Under the pieces are notes generated by a model that was not told the origin of the DNA, made no database searches, and was given only the letters and a program-made list of their open reading frames with translations. From the NCBI GenBank assembly GCA_963281255.1, contig OY725501.1:821882-885881 (forward strand): a stretch of 64,000 nucleotides of DNA, read 5' to 3'. Positions 22,250 to 32,891 of the stretch are shown here, in pieces. This stretch comes from Aphrocallistes beatrix. Its lineage: Eukaryota > Porifera > Hexactinellida > Sceptrulophora > Aphrocallistidae. Both the position numbers and the translations under genes were made by a program. Each line of letters starts with the position of its first letter. Position 1 is the stretch's first letter.

Positions 22250-23020
22250 CTAATGTATGTCAAGGCTAATCCTTGTATAAGTAAATATCGTTAACCAACA
22301 TTTTAATCCAAAATGATCAATTAATTTGGTTTGTGATCCAATTTGTATGCTTCCAACTTCTTTCACCTGTATTACTGGTTGAAAATGATCTCTAAACAAT
22401 CTCAGGTAAATCCTAGTCTCTGTCAGGTTATGAGAAGAATGTTTCTCATTGAACCCATACGCTGAAAATTTCATCTAACATTTGCTTTCATCTTTGTAGA
22501 CAAAAATGTCAGTACCTAGGATCTGTGCTGCTAAGAATATTTCTAAGTCAGTACCCCAAGATCCTAATCGGTCCATCAAGCTTATTTTTAGATATTCTTC
22601 TATTGTGTTGCAACGCGCTTCGGGTAGCAAATCATTTCGAGCGTTACAATACTTCGAGCATGTTTCTCTATATTCTCCTTTCATTTTTTGTATTAAGAGC
22701 CCTCTTATTTGTTGGTGATAGCTATCTGTCCCTGCAATTACGTAAGACAGTGATCTAAATAGGCTATTGCCATCTGCTGGTGAGATTCTGTTCTCTCTAG
22801 AAGGTATTAGCTGTCGAATTTCTAGGGATTTTTCAATAGCTTCGTTCTCATACAAAACACCCTTTGTATACGTCATTTGCAGAAATTTGCATTTTTCTTT
22901 CTGCCAGCTTTGTATTACTGGCTTGAAATTTCCGTGATAAAAAAATGTAATCCCTTCAACGGAGATAGGTTCGTCATCAAGACTATCATCATAATGCATT
23001 GCTCCATTTTTTCCATTCAT
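22250..23020 (-). pseudogene. OTU-domain protein, inactivated
   Basis: A 181-codon frame (23020-22475) contains an OTU-type fold signature: SPADGNSLFRSLSYVIAGTD, then a helix (YHQQIRGLLIQKM) and LGSWGTDLEIFLAAQILGTD followed by IFVYKDES. A stop at 22477-22475 interrupts it where a Trp codon would fit. The next frame (22474-22250) continues the domain with TRIYLRLFRDHFQPVI, which carries the expected His. OTU proteases remove ubiquitin using Cys and His. Here the Cys of the usual DGNC is Ser86, so catalysis is not expected. The relative at 59281-59995 keeps GNCLF. The upstream coding part (23021-23910) is frame-shifted. Confidence 0.75.
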
Positions 23021-23910
23021 CTTTTCACCTGCGTATGACAGTATTTTTAAAAGATAGTTGGGTACTGACTATGTCTTGCCACATGTCATTGTTAAACCTG
23101 GATTTTGACATGTGTTAGGATTTTACTTTTCTGAGTACATCAGTTGAATGCAAAGAATTAAAGTTACCATGTTTCGCAGCAGTAAAAATGTCAGGTTCAG
23201 TGAACAGAGAATAATGGAAATTTGAAACACTTTTATTCTGAGTTGTTCTGATATAGTTTCCCTTCTCTCGCCTGCTAAATGACGACTTTGTGATACTTGA
23301 TTCGCGAAATGATCTATTGAAATTGTATTCTGGTTCTAATTTGTTCTTAATTTCAAAAAACGATTCTTAACCATTCATGCACAGGGATGGTGAAAATGCT
23401 GTTAACAGCTCACAATTGGCTGTTAACAGCTACAATTTCCAGTCTAATATAAATAGATAGACAGATATAAATTAAAATTTTGCGATAGCTGTTCACAGCC
23501 ACAATTTTGCGTTGGCTGTTAACAGCTTAGCTGTTTCCATCCCTGTTCATGCATTATTAAATGAATCTCGCCTTGTTCAATCTCATGGGTTGAATCATTC
23601 CTATTTGATAAGTTAGCATCATCACGAAAATTATTTTCTGCTAATGGACACGATATACTTACAAAATCTGATAAAACTTCACACGGTAGATCAGAAAATT
23701 TAATACTTATAGGTAAGGATGTAGTGATAAAATTTGTTTGAACCTGTGATTGAATGTTGTATCTGTTGTTGCGCCATATATTCATAAGCTTTGCTCGTAG
23801 TTCTAGACGATTTCGACCATATACCATTTTGCGAGCTTTCCCAAAAACCAAACGGATTACGCCAATTTCTAGTCATGTTAAGATTTTCCAGTACAGTGAA
23901 TTTACGCAAT
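23021..23910 (-). pseudogene. Upstream remains of the OTU-element gene
   Basis: Minus-strand frames at 23909-23545 and, after the hAT insert at 23382-23544, at about 23330-23040 look like decayed protein sequence, including SRFNNDMWQDIVST near 23100. Copy 2 has a matching RFTDDMWQDIIVT near 57700. Stops and frame changes occur throughout. No domain other than the downstream OTU is recognised. Confidence 0.45.
23382..23544. mobile_element. hAT-type MITE
   Basis: Ends CAGGGATGG and CCATCCCTG with an exact TTCATGCA duplication (23374-23381 and 23545-23552). The middle is made of GCTGTTAACAGC palindromes. It interrupts the coding remains of the OTU element. Confidence 0.85.
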
Positions 23911-24195
23911 TCAAATCTCGATAAAGCATTTAGTATCTTCGAAGGTAGATTCTGACAAATGATAAATTTGTTATCACCATTTTCTAAAATTTTAAAAAAA
24001 ATCTATTCAGCTGTGATGGAAACCCTAAGAATAAAAAGTGACCATTCGAGTAATCTGCACACATCAAATGAACCAAATCGATTTGTTAACAATGAATTGT
24101 ATAAGTAGCAAATAGTGATTTTAGATAGTTTTATCATTTAAATATTACTACAAGTATAGTATTTTGAAAATATCATCATTCGAAACCATATTACA

Positions 24196-25008
24196 CAAGC
24201 ACGCTTCGTTTGCTTGCGCTGCGCGGGTTGTGGACACTGCGTGTCCGCAGAGTCGCCCTCGGACGCCTGGAGTTACTCAATCTAACATATTTTGGAATTT
24301 TTTTATATAAATATCGTAAACAAAGGTCAACGAATAATTTCTCATATGGATCCGAAAATATAATATTCGAAATCTAGAGCACTAAAAATCCCATGTCAAC
24401 CGTTGGAAGCTAGTCTCTAACCCATTTTTGTGATTTGTTTACTTTATGTATCTATTGTAAACAAAAGTAAACAGATTGATCGTCAAATTTACTCGAAAAT
24501 ATGATATTCGAAATCTACACCCCTGAAAACCCCATGTCACCCGTTGGAAGCTAATCTCTAGCATTATTTTCAAAATTCATCAAATGGTGTGACAATATGT
24601 ATATAAAGGTGTGAAAATATGCACATAATCTTTTTTATTGCCATACACTATAATGCATTTAAGACATCAAGCATAAGTTGCTTTGAAGTATTAATAACAA
24701 TGACGATCTATTTATTGTAGTGTCGTACTTGTACAATGATTTCTATTGTGATAGTGTAGTCATATATTTTGTATAGAAAGGTGTGAAAAATTGTTTTACA
24801 TTTTTTTTGCAGAGGTGTGGAAATTTCGCTTAGATCTTAGAACTTAATCCTAGATTCATCATTTGACACCTACATGCCAATTTTCGTATTTCTACGACTT
24901 GCCAATTCTTCAATCAATTCGGACAAACAAACAAACAAACAAACAAACAAACAAACAAACAAACAAACAAACCAAAAAAGATCCTAGCATTTTAATATAT
25001 AAGATTTT
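24196..25008 (+). mobile_element. R3 repeat
   Basis: It begins CAAGCACGCTTCGTTTGC with the GGACACTGCGTGTCC hairpin and ends with an (ACAA)n run and CATTTTAATATATAAG, like R2. The middle differs from R2 (paired blocks with TGTAAACAAA and CCGTTGGAAGCTAGTCTCTA). Fragments lie at 39411-39730, 42770-43070 and possibly, reversed, at 35610-35790. Confidence 0.8.
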
Positions 25009-25192
25009 ATAATTATTGTATAATTATTATATAATTATTATATAATTATTATATAATTATTTTATAATTATTATATAATTATTTTATAATTATTATATAA
25101 TTATTATATAATTATTATATAATTATTTTATAATTATTATATAATTATTATATAATTATTATATAATTATTATATAATTATTCAAGCGCGCT
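25009..25192. repeat. 11-bp satellite (TATAATTATTA)n
   Basis: About 16-17 tandem units, some with TTTTA for TATTA, sit exactly between the end of R3 and the start of R2. Confidence 0.9.
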
Positions 25193-25770
25193 TCGCTTGC
25201 TTGCGCTGCGCGGCTTGCAGACTCTACGTGTCTGCAGATTTCCCCAGTGGGCGCTTGCGGATATTAGAGAAACAATACGTCGCTTTCCTGTTTTATACTA
25301 AGTACGCTGGATTGTCATTTGTCTACGGTTACATTTATGCAATCAGAACGGTAGTAGAATAATTGTTGTTAACAATCAAATAATAGACTCAAATAGCAGT
25401 ATTCAATCATTTATATGAAATAGAATCGTGTGAATGGCATTATAAAAGGCTGATAATTGATTGGTTCTCACATAAACCAATTAATTTCAATCACAAATAG
25501 TCCTTTTGATTGTATGCATAAGTCACTACCATTTTATTCCAATGTATTTGCATTATAAAATAATCGAATTTGATTGGTCAGCACATTTTGTCACCTATCT
25601 CAGCGAGGTACAAACATTTCGCTTAGATCTTCGAACTTAATCCTAGATTCATCATTTGACACCTACATGCCAATTTTCGTAGCTCTACGACTTGTCAATT
25701 CTTCAATCAATTCGGACAAACAAACAAACAAACAAACAAAAAAATCCTAGAGTTTTAATATATAAGATTT
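25193..25770 (+). mobile_element. R2 repeat, full-length copy
   Basis: It starts CAAGCGCGCTTCGCTTGC, has a GACTCTACGTGTCTGC hairpin, the R2 body (GAGAAACAATACGTCGCTTT, GTCACCTATCTCAGCGAGG) and ends with an (ACAA)n run and GAGTTTTAATATATAAGATT. It is the most complete R2 here, 578 bp, and has no coding frame. Confidence 0.85.
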
Positions 25771-26049
25771 ATTTTCGCATTGGTTAATCACAAGTGATAT
25801 CAATTAATTAGTTATATTGTATTAGTACATATTCATCATCATCCGCGTAAAACTAAGTTTTGGTTTCACTGGATGTTAATCTTAGCTCTGTGGTGAATTC
25901 ATCAAATTGTTGGACAATAATCGTAACAGGTTTGACCAAGACTCGAAATCATCGCATTAAACTGTATGGATTCCAGGTTTCCTCTGTACATTGAAATTCC
26001 AGAAGATCGGAGGCACTATTATTAATTTGTAAAATTTAATATTATGAAT

Positions 26050-27540
26050 TACCACTTATAGTATATTCTATTCTAATGTTCTGTTTCAAATTTGATCAAG
26101 ATCCTACAAGGCACTGTGAAACTAGAACTACAGGGTGATCCAAAAGTTCTGCAACAAATTTTGCTGAACTATTATACTTGTACACATGAGGATCTAACAT
26201 CCGACATTTCGTTTTATTTGAAAATTATAAGGGTTATTTCAATTATTTTGCAATCCAATTGCCTGTATTTCCTAATATATTTGCTAAGGTGGATCATAAA
26301 TGTTTGTGTGTCTAGCAAAAAGAGAAAAATCAAAAGAAAAAATCTCGAATGCTTGGTACATTCTATGAATATACTTTAACAATTGTTGTTCTTATTGGTG
26401 ATTCCCGGTCAATAAACCAAAAGAAATAGTCATATTTTAGTATTTTGAATTAATAACTGACTTTAGGAAGATAAAAATAGTGGTAGATTCCATAGATGCA
26501 AACCGATTTAAAGTTAAACTAAATTATCAATGAAGTAGAATTTATAGTTGCAGAACTTTTGGATCACCCTGTAGTTATACTCGGCTCACATTGAGCTATA
26601 GTGAAATCCTATAAAAATTTCATCAAATTTGCATCGTCATTGTCATGTGGTTTTAAGTGGTAGGCGTTAGATATTAAAATGGCACAAAACTACCTCGCTC
26701 ATAATGTTCTGTTTCAAATTTGATCAAGATCGTACAAGGCACTGTGAAACTAGAACTAGTTATACCCTGCTCACTTTGAGCTATAGTGAAATCCTATAGA
26801 AATTTCATCAAATTTGCATCGTCATTGTCATGTGGTTTTAAGTGGTAGGCGTTAGATATTAAAATGACACAAAACTACCTCGCTCATAATGCTCTGTTTC
26901 AAATTTGATCAAGATCGTACAAGGCACTGCGAAACTAGAACTAGTTATACCCTGCTCACTTTAAGCTATAGTGAAATCCTATAGAAATTTCATCAAATTT
27001 GCATCGTCATTGTCATGTGGTTTTAAGTGGTAGGCGTTAGATATTAAAATGGCACAAAACTACCTCGCTCATAATGTTCTGTTTCAAATTTGATCAAGAT
27101 CGTACAAGGCACTGTGAAACTAGAACTAGTTATACCCTGCTCACTTTGAGCTATAGTGAAATCCTATAGAAATTTCATCAAATTTGCATCGTCATTGTCA
27201 TGTGGTTTTAAGTAGTAGGCGTTAGATATTAAAATGACACAAAACTACCTCGCTCATAATGCTCTGTTTCAAATTTGATCAAGATCGTACAAGGCACTGC
27301 GAAACTAGAACTAGTTATACCCTGCTCACTTTAAGCTATAGTGAAATCCTATAGAAATTTCATCAAATTTGCATCGTCATTGTCATGTGGTTTTAAGTAG
27401 TAGGCGTTAGATATTAAAATGGCACAAAACTACCTCGCTCATAATGTTCTGTTTCAAATTTGATCAAGATCCTATAAGGCACTGTGAAACTAGGACTAAT
27501 TATTCCCTGCTCACTTTTCGCTGCTGAACGTGCTGCTAAC
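26050..27540 (-). repeat. 185-bp tandem array, right arm
   Basis: Reverse complement of the left arm. Unit junctions (CTGCTCACTTT..GAGCTATAG) recur at about 26769, 26953, 27138, 27322 and 27507. Units within this arm resemble each other more than those of the left arm. The first unit is split by the MITE at 26131-26571. Confidence 0.95.
26131..26571. mobile_element. Tc1/mariner-type MITE in the array
   Basis: Ends CAGGGTGATCCAAAAGTTC and its complement, flanked by TA (26129-26130 and 26572-26573). Removing it with one TA restores the satellite unit (CTAGAACTAGTTATAC). The 95-codon open frame across its left edge is chance. Confidence 0.85.
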
Positions 27541-27779
27541 TTCACACCCATGATGTATACTTGGTATGCATATGATTGTTACACCTTTAAATCTAACCTG
27601 AATGGTTTCATCTAAAGATTAAAACATTTGAATTTTTTGACGCACTCAATAGTATACATAATTACAATTGGTAAAAATCGATAAATTTGAAGATAATACA
27701 ACCAGCAAAGTAACCTCACAAATAATGGTTGTAATTTACGAAAATTGATACCATAACAAAAAGTTTGGTTTTAGGGGTC

Positions 27780-28090
27780 CCCAACAGGGTTACCGTGGGA
27801 ATGGGAATCCCCATACCCATGGGATGGGAATGGGAATGATGTTTTCCCCCGTGGGGAACCCCATAGAATTCCTATGGGGATTCCTACAGCGTTCCTATAG
27901 GATTGCTATAGGGATCCATGGGAATTCCCATAGGGTCCTATAGGAATCCTCATGGGGATTCCCACAAGATTCCTATAGGGATTCCCATAGAATTCCTGTG
28001 GGAATCCCCATGGGGATTCCCACAGGAATTCTATGGGAATGGGGTGGGAATGGGAATTGAAACTTCATTCCCACGGCAACCCTGGTCCCC
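27780..28090. repeat. Low-complexity GGGAATCCC repeats
   Basis: Degenerate tandem copies of GGGAATCCCCATAGG and ATTCCTATAGG words, partly palindromic, bounded by GTTACCGTGGGAATGGGAAT and its approximate complement ATTCCCACGGCAACC. It may be a small inverted-repeat element. The 27551-28500 interval otherwise shows only a Tc1-MITE end (28146-28200). Confidence 0.7.
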
Positions 28091-28500
28091 AATCCCAAGC
28101 TTTTTGGTCTGATACCTAATAAATATTCTCTTCTTAAATCGAGACGTCGATTTTAGTATTAAATGCACGTGAAATAATGAAGTGTACAAATATTTGAGTT
28201 GTGTATGTAAGTGTAAAATATTTCAAATATATAATATAGACTTATAGAGGATATTATAAGTAATTAGATGAATCAGGATTTTTTTGCTTCGTTGTTTGTT
28301 ATTGTGCAACGCTGATGAAATCAAATATTATTCTGACAAAGCTGATGAAGTTAATATCATTTGAACCTCGGGTATGTGTTATGGTATGTCAACTGATTAA
28401 ACCATAATTTTGCTGGAAGAACAATAAGTGTGAGTTTAAATAGAGAATTTAAAAGCTATTCGATTAGGAATTTTGAAGAAATTGTTTATCTTGTAGTATT

Positions 28501-29922
28501 ATGCAGCAGGAATCACACACTCGCAATGAATTAGAACCAAGAACTGATGGACAAAGGTTCGCGAAAAATCAGGCTATGAAGTCTAAAAATAGTTTAATAT
28601 TAGTGAAAGTCTGTTTTACGTTTGTTCTGATTGTTGCAATAGTAATAATATGGACCAGCCTCCTGAGCCCTCTAATCATCGCATTCTTCGCCAGACCATC
28701 CTTAGACAATATCACAAGACCTTACTACGACCTACTTAACAGTCAAACTTTCCTAAAGTGTAACGGATCCGATTCAAGTTTCGAGGGAAAGGGAGATAAT
28801 ACATCTTGTCCTGATCAATACGTGTTTAAATGTCCGACGTGTCTTCCAATTTGTGGCATTTGGCATCCTTTTGGTGAGTCTTATTTCAAAGCATATAGAG
28901 TCATCGCAATCATCATCAGTATAGTCGTTTTTACATTCTCTACTGTTGGTATAATCATATTCGTTCGCGTTCCTTACAGCTTAAGCTTCCCTAAAATAAT
29001 CTATTTTTTCCTTTTCCTTTCCCTCGTAATTCTAAGTGTCCCTCTGATCGTAGTAGCCATCATGGGACCTCATAGATTCTTTTGCGCACTTAGAAATGAT
29101 GATTTCGAAACGGTGGCCAGGAGTCCATCTCTCCTAGTGACTATCTTCGGTGCTATAGCCCACTACTCTTTCGTTGCTTTTGATTTTTGTTTCTTTGTTG
29201 CTGCATTCAATATTTTCATTATTATTTTTTTCCCTCACTGGCAGATAATGGACTCGGTAAAGAAGACGCGTTATTTCTTGATTGGAGAGGTTATATTCTG
29301 CCTGTTCGTTCCATTACTTTTCCCCATTGCACAGCTTGCCATCTACCGACAATATTCTTTCACACGGCTCCCATTGCTACCATTCCCACTGGGTGACCAA
29401 ATTACTCCGTTTATTATGGCGCTTGGCCCTCTTTTAATTCTTACCGGTATAGCACTAACCCTAATCGTCATCACCATCTACCGTGTGCAACTTATGAAGT
29501 ATTTTATTTACAAAACAATAATCAAGTTTAAGAGCTATGAAATTAGACACATCATTTTCGCTATCCAAGTTGGATTCACTGTTTCCTTCACTTTTATTGA
29601 GATATCCATTCGGTTCACAAATGAAGCCATCACTGATTACCTTCTCGAGGAATTTTGGGCATGCATAACTCTCCAAAACAACCCACAATTTCTTTCTAAC
29701 CAAACGCTAGCTCCAATTCAATGTCCTGCATCTTACAAGACCTATATCCATCCCATTTTGATGATGCTAGGGTATCTCACTACTGGAATATCTGCAGTCG
29801 AAATTGTGGTAATCTTGACTACCAAAGAGACTTATGATGCTTGGGCACGTTCCTTTAAACATGTTCTTAAGACCATGAGTATTAAGACCACCAGCATCGG
29901 ACAGACTGCTTCTAAGAGTTAA
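28501..29922 (+). CDS. Frizzled-like multi-span membrane receptor (divergent)
   Basis: A single-exon frame of 473 residues. A first hydrophobic span lies at about 32-64, followed by an outside segment with Cys at 87, 103, 111, 114 and 118. Seven more spans lie at about 132-156, 166-190, 210-245, 258-282, 302-328, 349-373 and 415-440. The C-terminal part resembles Frizzled receptors: FWACIT, a spacer with Cys408, then YLTTGISAVEIVVIL followed by KETYDAW (442-448). Frizzleds have a G-I-T/S stretch and KTxxxW at this place; here one residue is inserted. There is no full Cys-rich Wnt-binding domain. The extra N-terminal span would act as anchor or signal. I infer a divergent class-F-like receptor at the plasma membrane; another family remains possible. 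Confidence 0.6.
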   Translation: MQQESHTRNELEPRTDGQRFAKNQAMKSKNSLILVKVCFTFVLIVAIVIIWTSLLSPLIIAFFARPSLDNITRPYYDLLNSQTFLKCNGSDSSFEGKGDNTSCPDQYVFKCPTCLPICGIWHPFGESYFKAYRVIAIIISIVVFTFSTVGIIIFVRVPYSLSFPKIIYFFLFLSLVILSVPLIVVAIMGPHRFFCALRNDDFETVARSPSLLVTIFGAIAHYSFVAFDFCFFVAAFNIFIIIFFPHWQIMDSVKKTRYFLIGEVIFCLFVPLLFPIAQLAIYRQYSFTRLPLLPFPLGDQITPFIMALGPLLILTGIALTLIVITIYRVQLMKYFIYKTIIKFKSYEIRHIIFAIQVGFTVSFTFIEISIRFTNEAITDYLLEEFWACITLQNNPQFLSNQTLAPIQCPASYKTYIHPILMMLGYLTTGISAVEIVVILTTKETYDAWARSFKHVLKTMSIKTTSIGQTASKS

Positions 29923-30420
29923 CCAATCAATTTGCTTTTCAACAATCCCTGCTCCATACTATAACAACCTCCGCTCCTAAGTATACTCCATATAACAGTG
30001 TACAAGTATTTAGTTCATTTATCAATTAAGTAGTCTGTGTATTGTAAACTATTCATGATTTTTGTTTTGATAAAATTCTGAAGTTCAATCTGAGTTTGGT
30101 CATCTTAAAAAATGTATTTTAAGCATTGGGAACTTATTTCGGTATTTAAGTGGTTTTCAGGGAAAAATTCTGTAATTTTTCTTCACGAATGGTCCCCTAG
30201 AAAAATTTTGAAACTATCAATCTAGAATTTAGATCTTAGACCAAATGAAGTATCTAGTATAAATTTTATATTCAATTAAATACAAAATTATTATTCAAGT
30301 TCATAGTCAAGTAAGCACTTAACCATACATACAAGAAATACATTGAAACAAGTACAAGTAGTATTGACAGCCTTACTTTACTATTAAAACTCGATTAATC
30401 TATATGTGTGTATATATATA
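29923..30420. other. 3' flank of the receptor gene, no further gene
   Basis: AT-rich sequence without a clear gene. At 30371-30420 an R1 tip (CTATTAAAACTCGATTAAT plus TA repeats) stands just before the foldback element, so R1 was present before that insertion. Confidence 0.4.
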
Positions 30421-31100
30421 TTAGGGTGCTCCAAAAAATTCTAAAGTTTGAATCTTTAATGCACACTCTTCAAATAGTTTACCTTGAGCACCAGGTATTC
30501 ACCATAAAATTTTCATGCAATTTGGAGATGGTTTAGTGGTCGCGCAAGGTAGCCTCCCCCTCGTGCTAATTTATAATGGGACATGTCCGGGTTGAGGCCA
30601 GAAGTTGTAAAAAGCGAACTTCTGACATTTAAATATACTCGTAGCTTGATTTTTGTGATATTTGAGGGTGATTTTATATCAGCTAATAATACATTTTAAT
30701 AACCTAAAATCTACCGGTACCGAGATATTGGTGAAAACAGTTGGGACCAGCCTTCATACTTGAAATTATTAATGGTCCCAACTGTTTTCACCAATATCTC
30801 GGAATCGGTAGATTTTATGTTATTAAAATGTATTATTAGCTGATATAAAACCACCCTCAAATATCACAAAAATAAAGCTACGAGTATATTTAAATGTCAG
30901 AAGTACGCTTTTGACAACTTCTGGCCTCAACCCGGACATATCCCATTATAAATTAGCACGAGGGGGAGGCTACCTTGCGACCACTAAACCATCTCCAAAT
31001 TGCATGAAAATTTTATGGTGAATACTTGGTGATCAAGGTAAACTATTTGTCTAGTGTGCATCATAAGATTCAAACTTTGGAATTTCTTGGAGCACCCTAA
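30421..31100. mobile_element. 680-bp foldback MITE
   Basis: Two arms of about 325 bp (30421-30757 and 30776-31100) are near-perfect reverse complements, starting TTAGGGTGCTCCAA. TA flanks both sides. It sits in the TA microsatellite of an R1 element. There is no coding frame. Confidence 0.85.
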
Positions 31101-31102
31101 TA

Positions 31103-31579
31103 TCCTTATTATTAAAACTCGATTAATATTTATAGATATATATCTGTAACGAATTGATTGAAGAAACAGCCAGTCACAGAAAGCTGATTTTTGGCATGTG
31201 GGAATTTTTTGGCTATGGCTCCAGTAAGTTCTGAGCTCAGACGAAAATGTTGACTCATCATGGAATTACGACGTCATTGTCACATTTTTAAAAGTTGAGC
31301 AATACAGTTATTCGAGCATAACTCAGCCATTATAGGAGATACAAGGCTGAAATTTTAATAGACTATGTATATTAATATATCTCAGATATGGCACAACTAT
31401 CATCAAAAAATGATGACTCATCACTTTATGACGTCATCATTACTCATCAAAATTTTAAAAATTGAAAAATTTGGTGATTTTTCGTGCGATATCGATTATA
31501 ACAGTAGTCCAGACGTATTTAGAGATGTTATCTCCCTTATAATTAATCAATGTAACCACAGGCGACCGAAGGGAGCCTC
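31103..31579 (-). mobile_element. R1 repeat lacking its hairpin end
   Basis: It reads TCCTTATTATTAAAACTCG through both ATGACGTCA-type motifs (the second as TATGACGTCATC) to GACCGAAGGGAGCCTC, where the GC-rich hairpin should follow but a new TA run begins instead. Confidence 0.8.
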
Positions 31580-31729
31580 ATATATATATATGTAACGAAT
31601 TGATTGAAGAAACTGCCAGGCGCAGAAAGCTGATTTTTGGCATGTGGGAGTCTTTTGGCTATGGCTCCACTAAGTTCGGAGCTCAGATGAAAATGTCCAT
31701 TCATCATGGAATTATGACGTCATTGTCAC
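31580..31729 (-). mobile_element. R1 fragment in tandem
   Basis: A second R1 start (TA run, CGAATTGATTGAAGAAAC..) follows directly and breaks off after ATGACGTCATTGTCAC. This is another head-to-tail pair, here with the intervening hairpin lost. Confidence 0.75.
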
Positions 31730-32468
31730 CTCAGCCATTTTCTATTGGTGCGTGGTGTTTGAAATATAAAACACCATAACTCTAAGAAACGGCCTCGTAT
31801 CTAATATATGAGCAGGCGAGGTGAAGAGATTCAGGAGAGCATGAAAGCTCGCTGAGTTATGGTTCCACAAAGGATTGGGGCTGGAAATTTAAAAAAAAAA
31901 TAATTTGCAAATTGTTCCCCCATGTGACAATTTTGGCACCCCAAAGCCTGAAGGTTTTTTTGTGTTTTTAGTTGAGAATAAGAAATTTTAACAACCCCTT
32001 TGCCCAAAAGGGGAAAAAAAGTTTTTTGGGGGGAATTTTCAAAATCGACCGTTTTTGCCAATTGTTAACCTTACTGCTAATTTGTGGGTGTTTCAAGAAA
32101 ATAAACTTTATTTTTTGTCAGAATAACGTGGTGAAGATTATTCATTATAGATCACATATAGTACACCGCAAATTATTTCCACACCTGGTTGGTGTTCTCC
32201 TTTAGTTACTATGTTAACCAATTTTGTTCAACATGTTTCAGGCTCAAAACACAGAGTTAAGTTTTATACATTGAGAGCAGTGCATGTTAGGATTGGGTAT
32301 CGCTGGATTGATATAGCAATTTAATAAGTGATATTATATAAGTATGTATACAAGTAAATCTACTTGTACGTATAATCTATTAATTAAGCGGATATTGCAA
32401 TACTCTACAAACAAAAAAGAAGTTTGATAACATCGAGTGTTTAGCTTGAAAAATTGCGTGAATCAGAA
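31730..32468. other. No gene seen
   Basis: AT-rich sequence with homopolymer runs. Short open frames at 31831-32061 and 31972-32205 oppose each other and lack motifs. It would contain the 3' end of the SAM-protein transcript. Confidence 0.35.
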
Positions 32469-32891
32469 CTAGCATTTTGGCTTTTCAGAGCCTTCTTGAG
32501 AGGAATGAGAGAAATTTAATTTATCTGAAAGTATTCCACTCCTGCTTTTCTGTTCCAAAAAAGTTCCCAATTCACTTCTGGGAGGTAAACATACACTGCG
32601 CCTCCAATTCGGATCCTCAATGCCAAGAAGTTTTCGTATTGCCTTAGAAAGAGACAAAATATCTTCAATTTTCTGTACTCCGATAGAAGGCAGAGTAGAA
32701 GAACTAATATGAATTAACCTTCTTCCAGTAATATTGTTATGGACAAAACAGGGCGAGTAATACGCGAAGCCAATGCTAGAGAGCCACTCGCCTACTTCCT
32801 CAGTACTCCAGTCCAGACAAAATGGTGATTGAGATTCTGCTCCAGACTCAGAATCAAAACAGATAGGGTTAGATGCTTTGAGGCAGGACAT
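32469..32891 (-). CDS. SAM-domain protein, SAMD15-like
   Basis: A 140-residue frame. Residues 26-92 form a sterile alpha motif: LDWSTEEVGEWLSSIGF, then ITGRRLIHISSSTLPSIG and KIEDILSLSKAIRKLLGI. The tail NWRRSVCLPP followed by GTFLEQKSRSGILSDKLNF corresponds to the segment that follows the SAM domain in SAMD15, from family memory. SAM domains mediate protein-protein binding; the role of SAMD15 is poorly known. It is much shorter than the vertebrate protein, which has a long N-terminal region. A good splice acceptor (TTCTCTGCAG) lies just upstream of the ATG on the minus strand, so a 5' exon may exist and the start is uncertain. Confidence 0.75.
   Translation of the reverse strand: MSCLKASNPICFDSESGAESQSPFCLDWSTEEVGEWLSSIGFAYYSPCFVHNNITGRRLIHISSSTLPSIGVQKIEDILSLSKAIRKLLGIEDPNWRRSVCLPPRSELGTFLEQKSRSGILSDKLNFSHSSQEGSEKPKC

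Larger units (their letters stand above)
21015..27550 (-). mobile_element. 6.5-kb OTU-carrying element with tandem-array TIRs
   Basis: Both ends read TGG[A/G]TGTGAAGTTAGCAGC in inverted orientation, and TGATGTATAC flanks both sides (21005-21014 and 27551-27560), a 10-bp target duplication. The inverted ends are over 1 kb long and consist of about six 185-bp tandem units each. Between them, on the minus strand, lies a gene with an OTU domain, now broken. R3 (24196), an 11-bp satellite, R2 (25193), a hAT MITE (23382) and a Tc1-type MITE (26131) have inserted into it. No transposase is recognised. A 9-11 bp duplication and foldback-like arms point to a Mutator/Foldback-type element, by inference. 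Confidence 0.8.

Noticed and set aside
26092-26379. 95-codon frame starting in the satellite
   Set aside because: It crosses the left edge of a TA-flanked MITE and ends in it; a chance fusion.
29461-29703. Minus-strand frame inside the Frizzled-like gene
   Set aside because: Antisense to a long, well-supported coding frame; no motif.
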